Origin: Fomitopsis serialis
Taxonomy: Eukaryota; Basidiomycota; Agaricomycetes; Polyporales; Fomitopsidaceae
NCBI RefSeq assembly: GCF_022376445.1
Contig: NW_025955665.1
Location: forward strand, 1-15,529
DNA: 15,529 nucleotides
Direction: 5' to 3'
In this document: positions 1 to 6,668 of the stretch, one piece after another
How the letters are laid out: every line of letters begins with the position of its first letter
Position numbering within the stretch: the first letter of the stretch is position 1
Notes under the pieces: generated by a model
Seen by the model: the letters and a program-made list of their open reading frames with translations, nothing else
Told to the model about the DNA's origin: nothing
Database searches by the model: none
Program-made: the position numbers and the translations under genes

Positions 1-1721
1 TCGCTCCGGTTTCGGAGCAAATCACGGAGTGTCTGAAGGCTCGTTGTGTCCCTGTTTGCTCCGCCCCAAAGGTTTTTGGCACATGCCTGGATGAAGTTGA
101 AGCATACATGCATAAGCCCACTCGTCATAGCGAGGCTTGAGAGGTGGTCCGCCCTGAAATCGGAGCGATCGACTCCTCTTTGGTCCTGCGCTGCCCGATC
201 GCGTGCAGTTGTGAGCCGGTCCCAAGAACGAAGAACATTGTATCTTCGAAGACTGCTTTAGGGATCTGCAGTACATCGATGAAATAGTGTTTCAACACGG
301 CCATGTTGCCGCGTGTCGACCCTTGCTCTTGGTCGAACGTCGGTAGGTAATGGCGATCGGTCTTGCGTACGGGAATCGCATCGGGGTCAACAAGCCCTGG
401 AACACTTGCACGGAAACCCGCAAATCCCGCAACCTCGTCCACCAGAATCATCATGACATGGCTGATAGCTGCGTCACGGAAGGCAGTATGGTCTGCTTCA
501 CTCGGCACAATGTCCTGCAAGGCTGTCTGTGCAGGCAGCCGGTGACGAGTCCCACGGCATGCTTCGAAACGCTCAACACTTGCGAGGCGATGTGCGGTCC
601 CACTTTCAGGAAGGGTGAGGCTGATGACCATCGCGGATACCTGGTCATGCTGTACAGCACCGTGGAGAACTGATGTCTCCCACACACCGGAGACCCAGTT
701 GAAATTGTCGTATGGCAGCATGATCATATTTCGGGGGTCGTTGGCGATCTTGCGTGCGATGCGAAGTGCGTTCGCCGAGAGCACCAGGATAGAGGTACAT
801 AGGTGATCATAAGACACAGAGACACCGAAGCGATTCAGCATCTGGACGAGGCGCTTCGGTGCACGGTTATCCATAGGATCATGCTATTGATGACCTGATG
901 TACGTTGGACTTCTGGCTACGCAGATTCAACAGTATCGATGTCGCCAATGTGCACCCCTATATGCAATACTCTGTAAGCACAGGTCTAAACAGCTAGGCC
1001 CGAAACACACGCACATCGTCTGGATTCCGGCTTTCGCTATCCCTCGCTGTGTTCTCCTTGTTGATGATTGCCTTCATGATCATCCGAGTCCGAGGCATAG
1101 TCTTGGAATACGCTGCCGTGAGGTCCTCGATTCGGAAGGACTTCAGCTGTGCGACAGACACGGTTGTCGCTGGCGAGCGAAGTCGTTCAGCATACACAGT
1201 ATGCGGTCCTTCCGCAGCTCTGTCTGTGAGCCAGCCTGCCTCCCGTGCACATATCTTCGCTGCTCTCTCTGCGACCCAGCTGCATACGTCCTCGTCCCGC
1301 AGTCCAGACATCGACCAGAGCACTTCCAGCAGCTCCGGGATTCCACCATTGCCCTTCCATGTATTCACATAGTTCTTGATACCTCCGGAGTTCGAGGAGA
1401 ACAGCGTCATGAGGAATGTACGAAGTGAAAAGCGGGAGGTTCTCCCGCATGAATTTCAGTACTGCGAACGCCTTCTCCTCGTCACTGCGGCGCCGCGCAG
1501 GAAGACCATGGCTTGGTACATAGCTCAGGTCTCCTTCGTCATCCTCTGGGAAGTCCGGCAGTGTACCGAAAGGCTCCGGCGGCAGGTCATCGACCTCAAT
1601 CGCCTCCACTGGTGGTGACGAACTCGGCAATAGAGCTCAATGCTTCGGGCTCATCCGAGTCGTCAACGAGTGTCAGATAGCCGGTATTTCGCACAGATCG
1701 AGTAAGATAGGATAACGGCAT
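1..1721 (-). CDS. DUF6589 family protein, 3' end beyond window, frameshifted
   Basis: Unknown-function family common in Agaricomycete genomes; no biochemical role is established. Seen: a short acidic Ser/Pro-rich N-terminus, then FSLRTFL, GGIKNYVNTW, SILLNLRSQKSN, APKRLVQMLNRFGVS, YDNFNWVSGVW, LPTFDQEQGSTRGN, DRLTTARDRAA and MTSGLMHVCFNFIQ, in the order I recall for DUF6589. An intron at 958-1014 (57 nt, GTGCGT..TATAG) joins the exons in phase. Three single-base shifts interrupt the frame: AAAA at 1428-1431 (one A too many), CC at 871-872 (one short) and CCC at 221-223 (one short). After the last shift the frame stays open to base 1, so the gene continues outside. The start is uncertain. An ATG at 1721 opens an acidic 40-residue stretch in a different frame from the main exon, whose open frame begins near 1630. 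The family call rests on remembered motifs. Confidence 0.8.
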
Positions 1722-2125
1722 GATTTATTGCAGTCTAGTGGAAGATATGTAGCCAAGGTCGAGATTGTACGCTCGCGCGAGCCTCAAAGGCGAGAGACGC
1801 GACGCGCGAGTGAGTGAAGCGCCCCCGCGAGTCGCGAGACGCAAAGGTCCCCTAGGGCGCTCGTTCTCGTCCAGACTCTCACGGACGGGTTCCCTTTTAG
1901 GGTGTCCGTGAGAGGCGGGTTCGAGACTAGGATCCATCCTGCGGGGACACGCTCGGGGCTGCTCGGGGGCGCGGCTGAATTCTGATATCATGCACCGCCC
2001 TGATGGGAACTTGAGATGCGGCATCCTACGCTAACTGCGGTTGTAGTCATCAAAGTACATGTTTGATCGATGTGGCGGTTGTAATACTGTGTCGTTCAGA
2101 ATCAGCGTCTCGCGAGAGGATTGTC
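1722..2125. other. Gene-free stretch with a hairpin
   Basis: I see no convincing coding exon. The stretch is GC-rich between about 1760 and 2000, with irregular repetition of GCGAGA/GCGCGAG words. It contains an 11-bp perfect inverted repeat, CTCTCACGGAC at 1876-1886 and GTCCGTGAGAG at 1904-1914, with a 17-nt loop. It may be the upstream region of the DUF6589 gene or remnant repeat DNA. Confidence 0.4.
1876..1914. repeat. 11-bp inverted repeat (hairpin)
   Basis: Perfect arms CTCTCACGGAC and GTCCGTGAGAG flank a 17-base loop. It lies about 155 bases upstream of the earliest possible start of the minus-strand DUF6589 gene. Function is unknown. Confidence 0.6.
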
Positions 2126-2495
2126 CTACCGAGTCGTCTGGGTCAGACGCGACTGAACTCTGGTGCCATGTAATCCTGAGGCCCCAAAGAAGACGACGTA
2201 TATGGCTGCATCTGAGGGTGGAAGGCACGTTGAGGCACGATGGTCATTACCAAATGACTTGATGTGATTTAGATCAATGCCAGATGCCCTTTCCGCAGCA
2301 CCTGCCGATGTGCAGTGATCCACATTTTGTCAAGTCGAGTACAACTACCGCTGAACAAACACTGCACTTACCGCACATCTCGCGGCCGGTAGACACCTGT
2401 TTGGATCGAAGAACCGCCGTCTCACTCCCATCAAGTCGATACAGGACAGTGTCAGTCTGGAACGAGGGTGAGGCGTGGCCGAGGCAGTCACTCAT
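2126..2495 (-). CDS. Possible small spliced gene, 99 residues
   Basis: Not recognised. The ATG is at 2495. Exon 1 (2372-2495) ends at a consensus GTAAGT donor. A 70-nt intron (2302-2371) ends in CGGCAG, and exon 2 (2126-2301) continues in phase to a TAG at 2126. The two exons total exactly 100 codons including the stop. The product has no clear signal peptide, membrane segment or familiar motif. Another minus-strand frame over 2031-2228 also has protein-like composition, so the 3' end may be mis-modelled or affected by an indel. The strict donor and phase agreement are the only support. Confidence 0.3.
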
Positions 2496-3081
2496 GATCT
2501 AACCAAGTTGCGGGTCATTTGATGCTACCTCCTATATGCTCTATTGAATGCCATGCTAGTTGCATGAGCACGTCGGTACTCTCAAAAAATCACTGGCAGA
2601 CGCAACAATCACCTTGATCTGGGACAGTAGGAGACTCGACGCTGTACTGCCAGTGCCGTGGTTCAGTGAACGCTGAACTTGAACGGCAAACGTTGTGCCA
2701 GTGCGTTATACGTAGAAACCGTAGAAGGGCCAGCAGATGTGAGAAAGAACGCGCAACAAACAGCTAGAGAGGTTGTTGTGCGCCATCGTGAGGTTTCGAC
2801 TGCTAAGTTGTACTATCGCGTAAGTACCGAGGCCTGTGCATATCGTTAGCGCCCGAGGAGGACGGATGAGATCTGAGATCTGAGATCTGACGGTAGACCA
2901 TCCTACTACTCATCCGTCGCTACCTCTCTCGCAAAGTAACGCACATCCAACACTTGCATTGACCGAGCGTGTACTTCGATGGATATCCTGTCCAGAACGA
3001 CTGCTGAGCAAACTGCACCTCATCACGCGCAGAACCATCCATATTCAAACCGCGGATCCGATGCCCTAGCCCGCCTCTTAG
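2496..3081. other. Gene-free stretch upstream of the MYND gene
   Basis: No exon can be supported, although the missing 5' exon(s) of the MYND gene probably lie here. Visible structure: three perfect tandem copies of the 7-mer GAGATCT at 2868-2888, enclosed by inverted copies of GACGGATGAG (2861-2870) and CTCATCCGTC (2909-2918). Composition is less GC-rich than the flanking genes. Confidence 0.35.
2861..2918. repeat. 10-bp inverted repeat enclosing a 7-bp tandem repeat
   Basis: GACGGATGAG and CTCATCCGTC form perfect 10-bp arms. Inside the loop, GAGATCT is repeated three times (2868-2888). It sits about 165 bases upstream of the MYND exon. It could be a regulatory hairpin or chance structure. 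Confidence 0.55.
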
Positions 3082-3593
3082 TCGGCGATGCATGTATTGC
3101 TCGAAACCCGCGGAGAGGGTGTGGTGTTGAGAAGATGTGCTGCGTGTAAGATGGAGAAGTATTGTGTGCGTTTCGTCTCATGTCTACATGCCTCTAGTGG
3201 TGCTTGTCGTGCTTATAGCTGATACGTTGCCCGTGGACTCTGCAGGACAAGCAGTGCCAAAAGGCTGCCTGGCCACTGCACAAGATGATCTGCAAGCTGA
3301 ACCAAGAGTCGCGTGCTCTTTTCAAGACGATCTCGAATTCCGACGAACGATACAAAGATCTACACGGCTTCCTAACCAAACACGAGCTCACCATCTCCGA
3401 TGCTGCCGTGGAATGCGTTCGCGCCCATTATCTGCCTCCTGCGCAAACTTTCCCTGCCACCCATGCCACTACCGATACTGGTGCCAAGCTCGGACGGGTG
3501 CATATGCTCATAGAGCTCGTATGGGTCAGTGGCGCCGGACATGTTGAGGGTGTCGGCAGCAGCAACGAGAGTCCAGTAGTGCGGTCAGTCTGA
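3082..3593 (+). CDS. MYND-type zinc finger protein, 5' exon(s) unresolved
   Basis: MYND fingers bind two zinc ions and mediate protein-protein contacts, often in transcriptional regulators. All eight ligands can be read: CMYC (from 3089), CAAC, KYC, DKQC and HKMIC, with QKAAWPLHKM typical of the family. An intron at 3166-3245 (80 nt, GTGCGT..CTGCAG) splits KYC from DKQC in phase 0. The frame shifts once at GGG 3117-3119, which looks one G short. No in-frame ATG precedes CMYC. A CTCTTAG acceptor at 3075-3081 suggests an upstream exon. After the finger a charged helical stretch (to about 3430) follows. The remaining reading frame to the TGA at 3591 lies antisense to a FAS fragment, so the true C-terminus was probably replaced or truncated. 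Confidence 0.7.
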
Positions 3594-3668
3594 GCGCTTG
3601 TATACCGGTCCGGCGTCCCAACCGAGCTTCTGGTTGAAAGACTGCTGCTTGGGGTCGTAGCCGCGGAA
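3444..3668 (-). pseudogene. Fatty acid synthase alpha subunit (ketoacyl synthase region) fragment
   Basis: Fungal FAS alpha carries the ketoacyl synthase that condenses malonyl units with the growing acyl chain. The minus strand encodes GYDPKQQSFNQKLGWDAGPVY, then after an in-frame TGA (3585-3587) LVAAADTLNMSGATDPYEL and SELGTSIGSGMGG. The TDPYE(L/M)Y and GSGMGG blocks and their spacing match the segment just before the active-site region of fungal FAS alpha as I remember it. Homology ends abruptly after GMGGRESL at about 3444 and is not recognisable beyond about 3668. At about 75 codons of a normally near-1900-residue protein, with a stop, it is a relic. It overlaps the 3' half of the MYND frame on the opposite strand. 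Confidence 0.75.
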
Positions 3669-4082
3669 ACGAGAAACGAGAAATATCAGCAGACTACGCT
3701 ATTACAGCTCAGGTCACGTGTGACCTCGTCTACCGTTAAGTACAAGACAAGGGCGAGCATACTTATAGGTCAAATGTAAGGCGAAGAGGCATATAGGTAA
3801 GGGCGGAGAGGCGGGCATATGGACAGCAAGGTGACGAACCATAGGGAAGAGGAGAATGAGTAGGATATTAGACAAAGTGGCGAAGTCACGTGTACGGACG
3901 GTACACAGTGGGGCTGCTGTGGATGCGGAGTTCGGGGCCATGCATGCAATCACGAAGCCGAGATGTCGACGCAGTGGAGACACCGCGTCCTCTCTTAAGA
4001 TAAGGATGGTTACATGGGGCTTCGTCCTCAGCGACAATGAAGGGAAGAAACAAATCAAACAAACAAACGAGACTGTTGCCAG
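3669..4082. other. Gene-free stretch between the FAS relic and the oxygenase gene
   Basis: Open frames exist on both strands, but none has recognisable content or good splice structure. An imperfect-centre palindrome, AGGTCACGTGTGACCT (3711-3726, 7-bp arms), contains a CACGTG E-box core. The stretch 3738-3870 is purine-rich on the plus strand. It is probably the 3' flank of the minus-strand oxygenase gene. Confidence 0.35.
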
Positions 4083-5438
4083 CTAGTCGACGATATGAAG
4101 TCCGTGTAAAACATCCCTTATGGTGGACCAATCGATCTGCGGTATCTCAGCCCACGAAAATACATCTTCCTCCACGAACCATGAGCAATAGAGGTGACGG
4201 CCCTTGGCGTCATCAACCTCACGCCGAACCATGCGCGTGGAACAGGCGGTGATAGTCCCGGGGTCTGTGCGAGGTCAATAGGGCCATTCGGAAGGTTGAA
4301 GCGGCCGCCACTGTACCGGCCCAATGTCGCCACGACGTCGTAAGAGCCGTAAGGGCTGCCGTTGTCAAAGTGCTCTGGACATACCCGATTGCGGACAACC
4401 GCCAACCCGGTGAAGCACGACGCCCAGTGGGAGATGACCTCTTGAAGGCCCTCCTCCTCCCCAGCGCGAGAACGACAGGCCATCCCGAGCTGGTACTGTT
4501 CCGGGTGAATGACAGAGATGATCGCCGCGATGAGCGCATTAGTCTCTGCCATGTTGTCAAGAAATCGCTGGCCAGAGTTCCAGTTCCTTCCCGTGAGAGT
4601 GGTCGATGGTCTCGGGGGCACGTCACCGATCTGCGCCAAAGTCAGTAGCCAAGCCAGCGCTGAGAGGCGGCGCACACGCGCACCGGGTTCGGCGAGTAAT
4701 ACCAGGCGGGCGCGAAAGTGGGCGTTCCCGGGATCCCTCGGGCGACTGGCGGAAGAGTCCTTCCTGTGTGGGCCAACTGCGGGGCGTCTCGCTGGATTTC
4801 TGTTCGTTCTCCTGGAGCTGACGAGGCACGCCGTCTAATGCGTCCACGATTTTCCTCTGCATCGAATATCAGTGGTGGGAAAGAGGAGGGCGTCACTTCG
4901 CAGACCTGGCGAGAAGGCAGCAGAATGCCGGGCAGGTACCAGAGGATGATTTTCCCGAATTTGTCGGAAAACGTGCAAGGAAGGCTCGCTGCCTCATTCT
5001 TGCGGCCATTCGATCCTCCATATCGAAGCAAAATCTTGTCGTCTCCTTCTGGGTGGTCGTGAACCGCCTTGAGCCGATCGCAATACCTGACAGCATCTAT
5101 TTCGGTGCACACATCTGCGTCTACTGCGTGAGCATCTCCAAAACAGCTAGGTTCAGTTGATCGCGTACAGCCGTCGCACATAGCATGCGCCAGTAACCTC
5201 GCAGCGAAGGCAAGTTCAGCCGTCAAAGATGCAGACAAGCGATCTGGCTTGTTGTTCTCGATTTCGGACGGCATCTCAAGGCCGTAGCCATTGCGCGCCT
5301 TATGGATTTTCCGTATAGCCAACATCGTCTGTGCGTGAAGAACGCCAGACGCTGTCTGTACAAGTTCGAACGCTGAAGGCGTGCGGTGTTAGCCCGTGAC
5401 ATTCACCGAGACGGAGACTTACCTGTGAGGTTCTTCAT
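4083..5438 (-). CDS. TET/JBP-like 2OG-Fe(II) dioxygenase, frameshifted
   Basis: TET/JBP enzymes use Fe(II) and 2-oxoglutarate to oxidise modified bases in DNA. In basidiomycetes they are expanded and often travel with KDZ transposons. Model: ATG at 5438; exon 1 5423-5438; intron 5373-5422 (GTAAGT, CTAAC branch); exon 2 to 4906; intron 4857-4905; exon 3 to 4684; intron 4631-4683 (CTACTGAC branch); exon 4 to TAG at 4083. Seen: KIILWYLPGILLPSRQ, FAPAWYYSPNP, AETNALIAAIISVIHPEQY, CFTGLAVVRNRVCPEHFD (HxD metal motif), YDVVATLGRYSGG, then PGTITACSTRMVRREV and GRHLYCSWF. Two one-base shifts occur: GGG 4740-4742 and GGGG 4260-4263, each one G short. Where relatives normally have the second iron-binding His (RHxV), this copy reads RREV, so it may be inactive. 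No KDZ transposase is visible nearby. Confidence 0.72.
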
Positions 5439-6015
5439 TCTGGGCCGCGGCAGCGTCAGGGAAGAGGAAGTAGGAGTGAATCGAAAACAGAAGTCGAACA
5501 ACGCCAACGGCCCAACTTTAGCGCCGGGTAGTGGCCGCTGATCAGATCAGCACGATTCCGCCCGTGATCGGCGCCGAAGCGCGGCAGCCTGGGCGGCCCA
5601 TGCCGGCGCCTATGCCTAGATGGTTGTCGAACCCACTTGGAACCCACCGCGGGATACTGTCCCGTTTCGACCAAGGGTTCAGTCACGTCTCACAAGCCTT
5701 CTGAAATAGACATTTAGTTCTCTTGTCACATGTCACAGATGGGTACTCCGGGACGTACCGACCTAAAATGGTGGGGGCGACCCGCCACTGGTCACAGAGG
5801 GTTCTGAATTCGGGCCCCTAGTTCATCTGTCACATGTCACACCCACTGAACCTGTGGTCGAAACGGAACAGTAGGCAGCGTCGGCGATATTGGACACCGG
5901 CGTCACTGTCTTGCGGCAATTCGCGAGTTACGCAATGGGCGCCGGCGGGGGTGTGTATAGTCGAGTGGGGTGAGATGAGAATGGGAGTGTTGTGGTGTCT
6001 GTTCTCGGCGCCGCT
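5439..6015. other. Gene-free stretch upstream of the oxygenase gene
   Basis: No supported exon. It holds a direct repeat of TGTCACATGTCACA (5724-5737 and 5828-5841; similarity extends over 23 bp, 5715-5737 and 5819-5841). The oxygenase promoter should lie at its left end. The right end is the 3' breakpoint of the LINE fragment. Confidence 0.35.
5715..5841. repeat. 23-bp direct repeat pair built on tandem TGTCACA
   Basis: TAGTTCTCTTGTCACATG and TAGTTCATCTGTCACATG begin two near-identical 23-bp copies (5715-5737 and 5819-5841, two mismatches), 104 bp apart. Each copy contains TGTCACA twice in tandem. They may be binding sites upstream of the minus-strand oxygenase gene or a relic of a small insertion. 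Confidence 0.55.
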
Positions 6016-6585
6016 TCAAGCCAGGATCTTGGCCATACAGCTCATGAGAGCTATAGGCCTGTAGGATTTCGCAACCGAGTAGTCGCTTTTCCCAGGTTTG
6101 CGTAGCACGACTGTTGTGGATATTTTCCACTCCTCTGGTTAGTAGTGCAGGTCGAACGTAGCGCGAAAGAGGCAGCCGAGAAAGGGGACTAATAGATCTG
6201 CGCACCGTTTGTAAACCTCGTTGGGTGTCTTGAACTCCTTGAGGCGGTGGCAGGCAGCGTGGATCTGATGGTCCGAGACATGTGCGAATTTGAAGGCCGG
6301 GGGAGGGTAGTGTTCAGCGTCCGGGTCTGGGAGCTCGAGGTCTGGTGGGGGTTGTGGGAAGAACGTCTCGTAGAGGACGCGGCTTTTCGCCTCGTTCTCG
6401 CGCTCCAGTCGAGCACTGCCCTGGCGGTGCAGCGGTGGCACTCTGCTTTTGCTGCCATCGTTCGAGCCTGAGCGTATGTACTTCCCCACGGTCCAGATCG
6501 ACTTCGCGTCGGCCTCTTCGAGCCACGCATCCCAGTGCGCCTTCTTGGCAGCGCGTACGTGTTCTTGACATATATAACCATGAGT
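6016..6585 (-). mobile_element. Truncated non-LTR (Tad-like LINE) reverse transcriptase fragment
   Basis: The minus strand reads through the linker and start of the RT domain of a fungal LINE ORF2: EEADAKSIWTVGKYIRSGS, a KSRVLYETFFP block, FKTPNEVYKRCADLLVPF, then after an in-frame TAA (6139-6141) PEEWKISTTVVLRKPGKSDY and SYRPIALMSCMAKIL. These match the EW...T.VLRKPGK.DY..P..YRPIAL signature of Tad/LINE RTs. The expected KAPGPDGIPN loop is shortened to KTPNEV, an apparent in-frame loss of about six residues. No catalytic FADD motif is present, because the homology stops at the TGA at 6016. Both ends are truncated, so the fragment is dead. Confidence 0.8.
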
Positions 6586-6668
6586 TCATCCAGATCGTGC
6601 GATAAGCAATCTCAGTGCTAGCGTAAGTTAAAAATACATGATATAGATGCTGCTGAAAAGGCTGGGCA
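6586..6668. other. Short spacer between LINE fragment and Zn-cluster gene
   Basis: An A/T-richer spacer that contains the 3' end of the minus-strand Zn-cluster gene. No poly(A)-tail-like tract marks a LINE insertion end here. Confidence 0.3.

Noticed and set aside
1912..1935. GGTTCGAGAC resembling a tRNA/SINE B box
   Set aside because: No matching A box at the right distance and no cloverleaf can be folded.
1725..2024. 99-codon minus-strand open frame rich in Arg and Leu
   Set aside because: It lies in GC-rich repetitive sequence, has no recognisable domain, and its composition follows from the GCGAGA-type words.
2979..3149. Frame from the ATG at 2979 as the MYND N-terminus
   Set aside because: It is in a different frame from the CMYC pair and loses the second Cys; the CMYC frame gives all eight zinc ligands.
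4642..5325. 227-codon open frame as a separate gene
   Set aside because: It reads through an intron at 4857-4905. Its first part is exon 2 of the oxygenase gene and its end belongs to other exons.
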